NCBI GenBank assembly: GCA_029781795.1
Contig: JAKOWB010000008.1
Coordinates: 1 to 64,000, forward strand
Reading direction: 5' to 3'
Length of the DNA: 64,000 bases
Source: Pseudomonadota bacterium
GTDB lineage: Bacteria; Pseudomonadota; Alphaproteobacteria; Kiloniellales; JACOMY01
The position numbers were made by a program, and so were the translations under genes. This document shows, one piece after another, positions 37,025 through 46,417 of this stretch. The notes beneath the pieces are model-generated. The model saw only the letters and a list, made by a program, of their open reading frames with translations. It did not search any database and had not been told where the DNA came from. Position 1 is the first letter of the stretch. Every line of letters begins with the position of its first letter.

Positions 37025-38376
37025 CAGGCTGTTGAAATAGTCCATGGCGAAGCGTGATTGAGAATGATTCAGTTCCTTGAGCATGGTCTTGGGGGACGTG
37101 ATGCGCGGGTCTGATGAGAGGTCTGGTTCGCTGTTCTCGTACGTGGACCTGGATGCCCGGGTTGGTCGGGCACACCCGCTTCGAGCGATCCGGGAGATCG
37201 CCAACGCTGCGCTGTTGGACCTGAGCGCGGACTTCGCGACGCTCTATCCGCGGAGGCTGGGGCGGCCGTCGATCCCGCCGGAGCGGCTGTTGCGGGCGAT
37301 GCTTCTGCAGGCGTTCTACGGGATCAGATCCGAGCGCCAGCTGATGGAGCGTATGGAGTTCGACCTGCTGTTCCGGTGGTTCGTGGGGCTGGGCATCGAT
37401 GATGCTGCCTGGGACCATTCCAGCTTCACCAAGAACCGTGATCGCCTGCTGGCCGGCGAGATCGCGGGGAAGTTCCTGCGCGCGGTGCTGGCCCAGCCAC
37501 GTGTGCGGCGGCTGGTTTCGTCCGACCACTTCTCGGTGGACGGCACGCTGATCGAGGCCTGGGCCTCGCTTAAGAGCTTCCGCAAGACGGACGGCGGGGA
37601 CAACGACCCGGATAGGCCGGGGCGCAACGCCGAGCGCGGCTTCCACAAGGAGAAGCGTTCCAACGAGACCCACCGCAGCACCACCGATCCGGAGGCCCGG
37701 CTCTACAAGAAGGGCGACGGCCAGCCGGCCAAGCTCTGCTACATCGGCCACGCCCTGATGGAGAACCGCCATGGCTTGGCGGTGGACGGTGGCGTCACCC
37801 AGGCCAGCGGCACGGCGGAGCGCGAGGCGGCCCTGGCGATGCTGGACCGCAGGTCTGCGCGCGGCCGCGTCACGCTGGGCGCCGACAAGGCCTACGACGT
37901 GCGCCAGTTCATTGGCGATCTTCGCGCTCGCCAAGTCACCCCGCACGTGGCCATCGACGGGCATGTGCGTAAGAGCGGCAAGCCGCGGGCGACGGCCATC
38001 GACCGGCGCACCACCCGGCATCGCAGCTACGACGTCAGCCAACGCTGCCGCAAGCGCATCGAGGAGGTCTTCGGCTGGATCAAGAGCTCGGCTGGCCTGG
38101 CGAAGGTCAAGCTCCGAGGACGCGCCAAGGTCGATGCCGCCTTCACCCTGGCCCTGGCGGCCTACAATCTCATCCGCCTGCCCAAGCTGCTGGCGGCACC
38201 GGCATGAGCCTCCTCAGAGCGCTGGCCCATCATCGAGACCCCCGCCTATGTCGAGGACTTCCCCGACAGGGCCGAGCCCGCCGACATCCCCTTCCGGCGA
38301 AAGGCTCCGGCGACCTCTTCGGCCGTCGCGACAAAACCGAACTCATCGCTCGCCAGTGGATTTCTTCAACAGCCTG
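37025..38376 (+). mobile_element. IS5-family insertion sequence, 1352 bp, intact
   Basis: The ends are inverted repeats: the left begins CAGGCTGTTGAAATAGTCCA (37025) and the right, read inward, begins CAGGCTGTTGAAGAAATCCA (from 38376), matching at 17 of 20 positions. Both are flanked by CTAG. The element carries one complete DDE transposase gene and a 169-bp non-coding right part. It is inserted between the final acyl-CoA dehydrogenase gene and an intergenic palindromic repeat, breaking neither gene. Complete ends, duplication and transposase suggest a recent and possibly active insertion. Confidence 0.92.
37101..38207 (+). CDS. IS5-family DDE transposase
   Basis: 368 residues from the ATG at 37101 (GGGGGA upstream); the start MRGSDERSGSLFSYVDL matches the usual start of these transposases, so the upstream TTG and ATG in frame are less likely. 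The N-terminal DUF772-like domain (GRPSIPPERLLRAMLLQAFYG and RSERQLMERMEFDLLFRWF) precedes the catalytic domain with Asp in SVDGTLIEAW, Asp in LGADKAYD and Glu in RKRIEEVFGWIK. It cuts and joins the ends of the surrounding IS. No frameshift is seen. Confidence 0.93.
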   Translation: MRGSDERSGSLFSYVDLDARVGRAHPLRAIREIANAALLDLSADFATLYPRRLGRPSIPPERLLRAMLLQAFYGIRSERQLMERMEFDLLFRWFVGLGIDDAAWDHSSFTKNRDRLLAGEIAGKFLRAVLAQPRVRRLVSSDHFSVDGTLIEAWASLKSFRKTDGGDNDPDRPGRNAERGFHKEKRSNETHRSTTDPEARLYKKGDGQPAKLCYIGHALMENRHGLAVDGGVTQASGTAEREAALAMLDRRSARGRVTLGADKAYDVRQFIGDLRARQVTPHVAIDGHVRKSGKPRATAIDRRTTRHRSYDVSQRCRKRIEEVFGWIKSSAGLAKVKLRGRAKVDAAFTLALAAYNLIRLPKLLAAPA

Positions 38377-38380
38377 CTAG
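38377..38380. repeat. right copy of IS target-site duplication, CTAG
   Basis: CTAG directly follows the right terminal repeat of the IS and matches the left copy at 37021-37024. Removing the IS and one copy joins the dehydrogenase stop to the palindromic repeat at 38382-38425. Confidence 0.7.
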
Positions 38381-38381
38381 A

Positions 38382-38425
38382 GCATTTTCGAGCGAAGTGG
38401 ACGCCGGTTCGCGTCAAGAAAATGC
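38382..38425. repeat. alphaproteobacterial intergenic palindromic repeat (type GCATTTTC)
   Basis: Outer arms GCATTTTC (38382-38389) and GAAAATGC (38418-38425) flank a conserved-looking centre containing GAGCGAAGTGGACGCCGGTT. I recognise this composite as a dispersed intergenic repeat found in many alphaproteobacteria. The IS lies directly against it. Confidence 0.65.
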
Positions 38426-38442
38426 GTGAAACCAACAGGTAG

Positions 38443-38482
38443 CTAGAGCGGTTCGATTCAATCAGAAGCGAAACCGCTCTAG
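38443..38482. repeat. alphaproteobacterial intergenic palindromic repeat (type CTAGAGCGGTT)
   Basis: CTAGAGCGGTT opens and AACCGCTCTAG closes this 40-bp element, with GATTCAATCAGAAG in the loop. It too is a dispersed repeat type known from alphaproteobacteria. It contains the TAG stop of the threonine aldolase gene and can serve as its transcription end. Confidence 0.65.
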
Positions 38483-39507
38483 GCCGCCGCGCTCTCGCGC
38501 AGCGCCTTGAGGAAGGCCTCGACGTCCGCCGCCCTGGTGTCGAAGGCGGTGACCAGGCGCCAGGCATCCTTCCCCAGCGCCTCCCAGTCGTAGAACTTGA
38601 AGCCGGCGGCCTGCAGCCGCTCGGCCCGCGCCTTGGGAATACGGACGAAGAGCTCGTTGGCCTGGACCGGGTGGATCGGCTGGCAGCCCTCTGCGGCGAG
38701 CCCCTCCGCCAGGCGCGCCGCCATGGCGTTGGCATGGCGCGCGTTGTCCAGCCAGAGGTCGTTCGCCAGGTAGGCCTCGAGCTGCGCCGAGACCAGCCGC
38801 ATCTTGGACAGCAGGTGGCCGCCGCGCTTGCGGCGGAAGGCCATCTCCTCCGCCTTCTCGGGCCGGAACAGCACCACGGCCTCGGCCGCCAGGCAGCCGT
38901 TCTTGGTGGCGCCGAAGGAGAGCACGTCGACGCCGGCCTTCCAGGTGATCTCGGCCGGCGTGCAGCCGAGCGCGGCCAGCGCGTTGGCGAAGCGGGCACC
39001 GTCCATGTGCAGCGCCATCTTGTGCGCCCGGGCGCAGGCGGCGAGGGCGGCGACCTCGTCCGGGGTATAGAGCGTGCCGCACTCGCTGGCCTGGGTGATG
39101 GAGATGGCGGCCGGCTGCACCGAATGCACGAAGCCCTCGCCGTGGATCTTCCCCTCGACTCCGGCGGGCGTGATCTTGCCGTGCTCGCCGGGCACGCAGA
39201 CCAGCTTGGCACCGCCGGTGAAGAGCTCCGGCGCGCCGCACTCGTCGACGTTGATGTGCGCCTCGGGGTGGCAGTAGATCGCCCCCCACGGCGGCACGAA
39301 GCTGGAGAGCGCGACGACGTTGGCGGCCGAGCCGGTGAGCACCGGGAAGACCTGCACCGGGCGCTCGAAGATCTCGCCAAGGCGCGCTTCGACGCGCTCG
39401 CTCCAGGGATCGGCGCCATAGGAGCCGACCTGGCCGGCGTTGGCGCGGCCGATGGCCTCGATGATCTTCGGATGGGCGCCGGTGACGTTGTCGGAGCGGA
39501 AGTCCAT
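38479..39507 (-). CDS. ltaE: low-specificity L-threonine aldolase
   Basis: 342 residues, the usual length. PLP-dependent fold type I: MDFRSDNVTGAHPKI start, VFPVLTGSAANVVAL, AALHMDGARFANAL-type segment (KMALHMDGARFANAL) and the PLP lysine in SFGATKNGCLAAEA (Lys202). It splits threonine or allo-threonine into glycine and acetaldehyde in the cytoplasm. Its last codon and stop fall within a palindromic repeat, so the extreme C-terminus (RESAAA) borders repeat DNA. Confidence 0.93.
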   Translation of the reverse strand: MDFRSDNVTGAHPKIIEAIGRANAGQVGSYGADPWSERVEARLGEIFERPVQVFPVLTGSAANVVALSSFVPPWGAIYCHPEAHINVDECGAPELFTGGAKLVCVPGEHGKITPAGVEGKIHGEGFVHSVQPAAISITQASECGTLYTPDEVAALAACARAHKMALHMDGARFANALAALGCTPAEITWKAGVDVLSFGATKNGCLAAEAVVLFRPEKAEEMAFRRKRGGHLLSKMRLVSAQLEAYLANDLWLDNARHANAMAARLAEGLAAEGCQPIHPVQANELFVRIPKARAERLQAAGFKFYDWEALGKDAWRLVTAFDTRAADVEAFLKALRESAAA

Positions 39508-39525
39508 GTTGGCGGGGGGTCCTGT

Positions 39526-39861
39526 CTAGGGGGTGGGGGTCGCGACGATGCCGCCGACGACCTTGCCGCTGGCCGGGTCGAGAATGACGATCCGCCGGCA
39601 GTCCGGGGTCGCGCCGTCGAGGCGGAGGTAGAGCTTGCCGTCTGCCGACCAGCCGTCGGCGATCCAGCAGCCCGGCGGCACCGCGACGGCCACGGTGCCG
39701 GTCGGCGCCTCGGCTGCCGGGTTGGCCAGGCGCTGCACGATGGTCACCACGACCACGATGAAGCCGACCAGGATCACCAGCCCCATCGCGATGACCGCGA
39801 TCTTCACCCCGCGATGCCGCGATGGCGCGGTCCCGGCGCGCTCTGTGCTAGGAGAGGGCAT
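39526..39861 (-). CDS. small single-pass membrane protein, DUF6476-like
   Basis: 111 residues from the ATG at 39861. A short basic cytoplasmic start (MPSPSTERAGTAPSRHRGVK) is followed by one strong membrane helix (IAVIAMGLVILVGFIVVVV, about residues 22-40) and a small extracytoplasmic domain (VPPGCWIADGWSADGKLYLRLDG, two cysteines, then VILDPASGKVVGGI). It resembles small alphaproteobacterial proteins encoded beside RluA-type synthases that I associate with DUF6476; function unknown. Its start codon overlaps that of the divergent pseudouridine synthase gene by two bases. Confidence 0.7.
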   Translation of the reverse strand: MPSPSTERAGTAPSRHRGVKIAVIAMGLVILVGFIVVVVTIVQRLANPAAEAPTGTVAVAVPPGCWIADGWSADGKLYLRLDGATPDCRRIVILDPASGKVVGGIVATPTP

Positions 39862-40846
39862 GCAAGAGGACTCCCCGCTCGAGGTCGTGGTGCCGCAGGC
39901 CGCGGCCGGCGAGCGCGTCGATCGTTTCCTGGCAGCCGCCCTGGCCGAGCGCCTGCCGGGGCTTACGCGCTCGCGCCTCAAGTCCTTGATCGAGGAGGGC
40001 CGCGTGCGCCTGGGCGGGGCGACCTTAGACGAGCCCTCCAGGAGGGTCAAACCGGGCCAGGTGCTGCTGGTGACGCCGGCCGCGCCGACACCGGCCGAGC
40101 CCGAGGGCCAGGCGATGGACCTCGCCGTGGTCTACGAGGACGCCGACCTGATCGTGGTCGACAAGCCGGCCGGACTGGTGGTGCACCCGGCGCCGGGCAA
40201 CCCGGACCGCACGCTGGTCAACGCCCTGATCGCGCACTGCGGCCCGTCGCTGCGCGGCGTCGGCGGGGTGCAGCGGCCGGGCATCGTCCACCGGCTGGAC
40301 AAGGACACCAGCGGCCTGCTGGTGGCGGCCAAGCACGACCTGGCGCATCAGGGTCTCGCCCGTCAGTTCGCCGAGCGGACGATCGAGCGGCGCTACCTGG
40401 CCCTGGTCTGGGGCCTGCCGAGCCCCCTGGAGGGCACGATTGAGGGCAATATCGGCCGCGACGCGCGCAACCGGCAGCGCATGGCCCTGGTGCGCAGCGG
40501 CGGCAAGCCGGCGCTGACCCGCTACCGGGTCTTGAAAGCATTATCAGGCGGAACGGTCAGTCTAATCGAGTGCCGTTTGATGACCGGCCGCACGCACCAG
40601 ATCCGCGTCCACCTGACGTCGGCTGGTCATCCCCTGCTGGGCGATCCGGTCTATGGCCGAGCGACCGCTGGTCGCATGGCACGTTTGCCGGAACCGGCGC
40701 GTAATGCAGTCCAGAGGCTGGGGCGCCAGGCATTGCACGCCGAAACCCTGGGATTTGAGCATCCCGTGTCCAAGAATCGCCTCATTTTCCAATCAGCTTT
40801 GCCCGACGATCTTAAATCTCTGCTGGAAATCCTAGAAGAATTGTAA
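39860..40846 (+). CDS. RluA/RluD-family 23S rRNA pseudouridine synthase
   Basis: 328 residues from the ATG at 39860, preceded by AGGAGAGG. An S4 RNA-binding domain (ERVDRFLAAALAERLPGLTRSRLKSLI) precedes the catalytic domain with the active-site Asp in GIVHRLDKDTSGLLVAAK, then FAERTIERRYLALVWG and MTGRTHQIRVHL. The domain order and length fit RluD, which modifies helix 69 of 23S rRNA, though RluC-like targets are possible. Shortly after its stop is a 9-bp stem-loop, then rpoH. Confidence 0.92.
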   Translation: MQEDSPLEVVVPQAAAGERVDRFLAAALAERLPGLTRSRLKSLIEEGRVRLGGATLDEPSRRVKPGQVLLVTPAAPTPAEPEGQAMDLAVVYEDADLIVVDKPAGLVVHPAPGNPDRTLVNALIAHCGPSLRGVGGVQRPGIVHRLDKDTSGLLVAAKHDLAHQGLARQFAERTIERRYLALVWGLPSPLEGTIEGNIGRDARNRQRMALVRSGGKPALTRYRVLKALSGGTVSLIECRLMTGRTHQIRVHLTSAGHPLLGDPVYGRATAGRMARLPEPARNAVQRLGRQALHAETLGFEHPVSKNRLIFQSALPDDLKSLLEILEEL

Positions 40847-40849
40847 TCT

Positions 40850-40874
40850 AATCCAGACCGAAGAAGTCTGGATT
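40850..40874 (+). promoter_or_regulatory. stem-loop between rluD-like gene and rpoH
   Basis: AATCCAGAC and GTCTGGATT pair perfectly around CGAAGAA. It begins 4 bp after the synthase stop and ends 60 bp before the rpoH start. There is no T-run after it, so it is either a terminator or a processing site of weak kind, or part of the rpoH leader. Confidence 0.5.
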
Positions 40875-40934
40875 GAAAAGCAAGGCGGAGCCCAAGAGGT
40901 GGGTACCGCGTTCGAACGAAAAGGAGGCTGGGTC

Positions 40935-41816
40935 ATGGCAAACGCACTTCCGATGCTGGCCGGCGAAGGCAATCTCTCCCGCTACCTGCAGGAGATCCGC
41001 AAGTTCCCGATGCTGGAGCCGGGCGAGGAGTTCATGCTCGCCAAGCGCTGGCGCGAGAAGGAAGACGCCGAGGCCGCGCACAAGCTGGTCACCAGCCACC
41101 TGCGCCTCGTCGCCAAGATCGCCATGGGCTATCGCGGCTACGGCCTGCCGCTGTCGGAGCTGATCTCCGAGGGCAACGTGGGCATGATGCAGGCGGTCAA
41201 GCGCTTCGATCCCGATCGCGGCTTCCGCCTGGCGACCTATGCCATGTGGTGGATCCGCGCGGCGATCCAGGAATACATCCTGCACAGCTGGTCGCTGGTG
41301 AAGATGGGCACCACGGCGGCGCAGAAGAAGCTGTTCTTCAACCTCCGGCGCCTGAAGGGCCAGATGGCCGCCATCGACGAGGGCGACCTGCGGCCCGAGC
41401 AGGTCAAGAAGATCGCCGAGACGCTGGCGGTGCCCGAGGACGACGTGGTGCAGATGAACCGCCGCCTCGCCGCGCCCGACCATTCGCTGAACGCGCCGCT
41501 GCGCGCCGACAGCGACGGCGAGTGGCAGGACTGGCTGGTCGACGAGACGCAGGACCAGGAGGACTCGCTGGCCGACAGCGAGGAACTGGGCAAGCGCCGG
41601 CGCCTGCTGGAGACGGCGATGCGCAGCCTGACCGAGCGCGAGCGTCACATCCTGACCGAGCGTCGCCTGAAGGAGGAGCCGACCACGCTGGAGGACCTCT
41701 CGACGCAGTATGGCATCAGCCGCGAGCGCGTGCGGCAGATCGAGGTGCGGGCCTTCGAGAAGCTGCAGCGGGCGATCCGCAACCAGGCGATCGAGGAGAA
41801 GCTGGTCGAGGCCTGA
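40935..41816 (+). CDS. rpoH: RNA polymerase heat-shock sigma factor RpoH (sigma-32)
   Basis: 293 residues from the ATG at 40935, with AAGGAGG seven bases before. Region 2 reads LVTSHLRLVAKIAMGYRGYGLPLSELISEGNVGMMQAVKRFDP and ATYAMWWIRAAIQEYIL; the RpoH box is QKKLFFNLRR, differing from the QRKLFFNLRR consensus by one residue; region 4 is ERERHILTERRLKEEP with the helix-turn-helix YGISRERVRQIEVRAFEKL. It directs polymerase to heat-shock promoters. Only one rpoH copy is in the window; alphaproteobacteria often have a second. A strong terminator follows. Confidence 0.95.
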   Translation: MANALPMLAGEGNLSRYLQEIRKFPMLEPGEEFMLAKRWREKEDAEAAHKLVTSHLRLVAKIAMGYRGYGLPLSELISEGNVGMMQAVKRFDPDRGFRLATYAMWWIRAAIQEYILHSWSLVKMGTTAAQKKLFFNLRRLKGQMAAIDEGDLRPEQVKKIAETLAVPEDDVVQMNRRLAAPDHSLNAPLRADSDGEWQDWLVDETQDQEDSLADSEELGKRRRLLETAMRSLTERERHILTERRLKEEPTTLEDLSTQYGISRERVRQIEVRAFEKLQRAIRNQAIEEKLVEA

Positions 41817-41841
41817 TCCAGGGCCTGATCGGATGGAGTCG

Positions 41842-41868
41842 AGGCCCCGGCGCACGGCGCCGGGGCCT
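41842..41868 (+). terminator. intrinsic terminator after rpoH
   Basis: AGGCCCCGGCGC and GCGCCGGGGCCT pair perfectly (12 bp) around ACG, 25 bp after the rpoH stop, followed by TCGTCTTGTC. Confidence 0.8.
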
Positions 41869-41966
41869 TCGTCTTGTCCGCGCCCCAGCGATTGCGAGGC
41901 GTTGTCATGTCGTCAAAGCGTCACTAATGTCGCGCCGCCCGCCCCCACTCGCCGACTAGGGACTCG

Positions 41967-42701
41967 ATGATCCAGTCGCTGCTCGCCCGCCCGCCCGAGA
42001 CCTGTCCGCCCAGCGACAGGCCCGGCAGCATCTGGTGGCTGTGGCTGCCGCTGGCGGCGCTGCTGTTCCTCTCGCTCAGCTCGATCGTCGCCGGGGCCTG
42101 GTACAACGAGGTCATCAACCAGGAAGGCAAGGGCATCGAACTGGCGCAGGCCGTCCTGCTGCTGCTGGCCCTCGGCGTCGCCCTGGCGAGCCTCGGCCCG
42201 GCCCGGCGCCGCGCGCCGCGCTGGGTCTTCGGCTGGGTCCTGCTGGCGGCGGTCTGCTGCCTCTTCGTCGCCGGCGAGGAACTCTCCTGGGGCCAGACCC
42301 TGTTCCACTGGGCAACGCCCGAGGGCTGGGCCCGCATCAACGACCAGGGCGAGACCAACCTGCACAACACCAGCTCCTGGCTGGATCAGAAGCCGCGCCT
42401 CGTCCTCGGCCTTGCCATCGGCCTGGGTGGCCTGGGCTTCCCGCTGCTGGCGCTGTTGCGGCCCGCCATCCGCAACATCCGGCTGGCGCCGATCCTGCCG
42501 CCGCTGACCGGGGTTCCGCTGGCCGCCATCGCGGTCTTCGTCGGCGTCGTATGGATGATCGACGGCTGGCGCGGCGGCTACAGCCTTTTCATCCGCCCCA
42601 GCGAGGTGCAGGAGTTCTTCTTCTACGCCTATGTGCTCTTCTACCTCGTGGTGCTACGGCGGCGCCTGCTGGCCCTGCCGCCGCCAGGGGCGCTGACGTG
42701 A
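41967..42701 (+). CDS. six-helix membrane protein of unknown function, first of a tandem pair
   Basis: 244 residues with about six membrane helices (near residues 22-45, 58-78, 86-104, 146-168, 180-202 and 214-234). Between helices 3 and 4 is a conserved segment: GEELSWGQTLFHWATPEGWA then RINDQGETNLHN. A second conserved stretch is RPSEVQEFFFYAYVLFYLVVLRRR. The next gene encodes a paralogue with the same segments. I know this EE-SWGQ / NLHN pattern from bacterial membrane proteins without a defined role; the acidic residues and histidines could bind a metal. Start ATG at 41967; the gene follows rpoH after its terminator. Confidence 0.8.
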   Translation: MIQSLLARPPETCPPSDRPGSIWWLWLPLAALLFLSLSSIVAGAWYNEVINQEGKGIELAQAVLLLLALGVALASLGPARRRAPRWVFGWVLLAAVCCLFVAGEELSWGQTLFHWATPEGWARINDQGETNLHNTSSWLDQKPRLVLGLAIGLGGLGFPLLALLRPAIRNIRLAPILPPLTGVPLAAIAVFVGVVWMIDGWRGGYSLFIRPSEVQEFFFYAYVLFYLVVLRRRLLALPPPGALT

Positions 42702-43381
42702 GCGACCTGCCGGCGACCGACCGCCTTCCGCCCTTCTGCTGGCTCTGGCTGCCGCTGGCTTTCATGGCGATAGCGCTGCTGGCGGCCAATTTCGCCCCCG
42801 CCTTCTACGAGACCTACCTGGACGGCGAGCAGGGGGTGATGGAACTGCTGCAGGCCCTCAACACCGCGGTGGCGATGGTCTGGGCGCTCAGCACCCTGCC
42901 GGCGGCGCGACGCGATGGGCGGCCCTGGCTGATCGCCTGGCTGGTGCTCGCGGCGCTCTGCTGCTTCTACGTGACCGGCGAGGAGATTTCCTGGGGCCAG
43001 ACCCTGTTCCACTGGGCCACGCCCGAGGGCTGGGCCGAGATCAACGACCAGGGCGAGACCAACCTGCACAACCTCGGCGCCATCGGTAACGAGGTTCCGC
43101 GCCATATCCTCTCGGCCTGCGTGCTGGTCGGCGGCATCGCCGTGCCGCTTGCCGCTATCCGGTGGCCCTGGGTGCGCGGCAACCGCTTCGCCATCCTGCT
43201 GCCGTCCGGCAACCTCTGGGTCGTCGCCCTGCTGTCGGCGATCGGCGGCCTGCTGCGCGAAAAGAACTGGCTCGGCGGCATCGAACTGCTGCCGCGCGCC
43301 AGCGAGGTGCAGGAATCCTTCCTCTTCTGGTTCGTCCTGCTCTACCTGGTCGTGTTGAAGCGGCGGATCCGCGCGCTATAG
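42698..43381 (+). CDS. six-helix membrane protein of unknown function, second of a tandem pair
   Basis: 227 residues from a GTG at 42698 that overlaps the preceding stop as GTGA. It repeats the architecture of its neighbour, with the conserved block GEEISWGQTLFHWATPEGWA then EINDQGETNLHN and the C-terminal RASEVQESFLFWFVLLYLVVLKRR. DNA in the two blocks (around 42272-42365 and 42977-43070) is nearly identical, much more so than the rest of the genes, which suggests strong selection or gene conversion. The pair is translationally coupled and may form a hetero-oligomer. Confidence 0.8.
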   Translation: MSDLPATDRLPPFCWLWLPLAFMAIALLAANFAPAFYETYLDGEQGVMELLQALNTAVAMVWALSTLPAARRDGRPWLIAWLVLAALCCFYVTGEEISWGQTLFHWATPEGWAEINDQGETNLHNLGAIGNEVPRHILSACVLVGGIAVPLAAIRWPWVRGNRFAILLPSGNLWVVALLSAIGGLLREKNWLGGIELLPRASEVQESFLFWFVLLYLVVLKRRIRAL

Positions 43382-43404
43382 GCGGCGGACCCGCGCTCCT
43401 TTCC

Positions 43405-43671
43405 TCAGCCTTTCGGCATTACGGGCAGCGGCGCACCGGCGTCGCGCGGCGCCGTGTTGTTCTGCCCGTGCTCGGCGTACCAGGCAGCCTGGAAGGCGAT
43501 GCTCGCCTGATTGCCGTTCACCAGGTTGCCGGTCTCCGCGGCGGCCTGCAGCATCTCCGCATCGGGTCCGGAGGGATCGAACCCTCGCCCTCCCGGGTCC
43601 CGCAGGCTGCCTGCGAGCGCCGGGGCGGCGAAGGCAAGAAGGGTGGCGGTGGCAAGCATGAGACGACGCAT
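43405..43671 (-). CDS. small secreted protein of unknown function
   Basis: 88 residues with a signal peptide (MRRLMLATATLLAFAAPALA) and a short mature part (SLRDPGGRGFDPSGPDAEM, ETGNLVNGNQASIAFQAAWYAEHGQ, ending APLPVMPKG). No cysteine in the mature part and no family recognised. It lies downstream of purA on the same strand, 110 bp after the purA stop. The signal peptide and sensible start make it more likely real than a chance frame. Confidence 0.55.
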   Translation of the reverse strand: MRRLMLATATLLAFAAPALAGSLRDPGGRGFDPSGPDAEMLQAAAETGNLVNGNQASIAFQAAWYAEHGQNNTAPRDAGAPLPVMPKG

Positions 43672-43781
43672 GATGCGATCTCCATCAACGCGGCAGAGCG
43701 GCATGCCCTGCCGTCTGCATGGTGATGTGGGATCGGCCGGCGCCGCTCCGTCAGTCCGCGCGGCGGAAGGTCGCAAAACCC

Positions 43782-45073
<1,292 letters not shown>

Positions 45074-45077
<4 letters not shown>

Positions 45078-46243
45078 TGACTGCTCCCGTCGGAGGAAAG
45101 GGGCCGCGTCTCGCCGTCCTGCCAGACGTGACTGCATCCCAGGCGCCGTGCCTCGGCGAGTGGCGCTGCCCCGCTGCCGAGATCGGCGACGGTGACCCAG
45201 CCGGCGTCGCGCAGGCGCTGGCCCTCGGACGGCGGCGTGCCGGCTGGCAGGTAGATGCGTCGCCGCCGCTGCGGCGCCGGCACCGCGGCCAGCACCGTGT
45301 CCATGTAGAGCGTGAAGCCGGTGGCAGGCTCGGCCTCGCCCTGCGGCCGCTCGGAGACGTAGCGGCCGCCGCGTCCCAGCTCGCCCCGCACGCCGCGGGC
45401 GAAGAGCGTGAACGAGAGACCGCTGTGATACTCGTAGCCGCGGTGCTCCACCGGATCGACGGTCAGCACCAGGTCGGGCAGGGCAGCGGCGATGCGCCCC
45501 GCGACCTCCACCAGGCGCGCCACCTCGGTTGTTGCCTTGGGCGGCAGGTCCAGGGCCTGCAGCGCACCCAGCGCCTCGGGCGAGGGGCCGGCGGCACGCA
45601 GCAGGGCCAGGAAGGTCTTGGCGTCCGGCCCGGCCGCGGCGGCCACCGCGGCGGCGTCCTTGCCGTCCAGTGCGGCGCGCAGGGCCTGGCGCTGCGCCGC
45701 CGGCAGGGCCAGCGCCTCGGCGACCAGCGACACCAGGGTCGGCAGGGTCAGGTCGAGGGTCAGGCCCTGGACGCCGACACCCAGCAGGGCGCGGGCGGCC
45801 AGCAGGCAGGCCTCGGCATCGGCGGCGGCCCCATCGGCACCGATCAGCTCGGCGCCGACCTGGCCGAACTGCCGCTCGGGGCGAAGCTGCGAACCCTTCA
45901 CCCGCAGCACCTGGCCGGCGTAGCAGAGGCGCAGCGGGCGTGGCGCGCCGGCCAGGCGGAAGGCCGCGATGCGGGCCACCTGCGGCGTCATGTCGGCGCG
46001 CAGGCCGAGCATCCGCTGCGAGACCGGGTCCATCAGGCGGAAAGTCTGTTCGGCCACGGCCGCGCCGGCGCCGGCGATCAGCGTCTGCTCGAACTCCAGC
46101 AGCGGCGGCTTCACCCGCTCGTAGCCCTCGGCCTCGCAGGCGGCGATCAGCCGTTCGACCACGCGGGCCTCGTCGTGCGCCGCCGGGGCCAGCAGGTCGG
46201 CCAGGCCGGCCGGCAGCAGGGCGCGTTCGCCTGGTGTGGTCAT
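45074..46243 (-). CDS. hisZ: ATP phosphoribosyltransferase regulatory subunit
   Basis: 389 residues. It is a class II aminoacyl-tRNA synthetase-like protein without the anticodon-binding domain: [76 protein letters not shown] and [13 protein letters not shown]. HisZ partners the short form of HisG in the first step of histidine synthesis; hisG is not in the window. Start ATG at 46243; upstream starts read into non-coding sequence. Confidence 0.93.
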
Positions 46244-46417
46244 GTTGCGGTCAAGTCGCTGGAACCCGTGCACGCGAAGGTGCGCGGCGCGCCGACCGGG
46301 ACCCCTCCCGGCTGGCCGCCTGCACGGTGGCCTTTGGTAGCGGCTTTGCCGCCCCCGGGCAAAGGATTTCGCCCGGCTTGCTTGTCGCAGTCCCCGCCGG
46401 GTCCTAGCCTCCCGCCC

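Noticed and set aside
43558-43590. GGGTTCGATCCC on the minus strand, like a tRNA T-arm
   Set aside because: No acceptor stem, D-arm or anticodon arm can be built around it, and it lies inside the small secreted protein gene coding GGRGFDPSGP.
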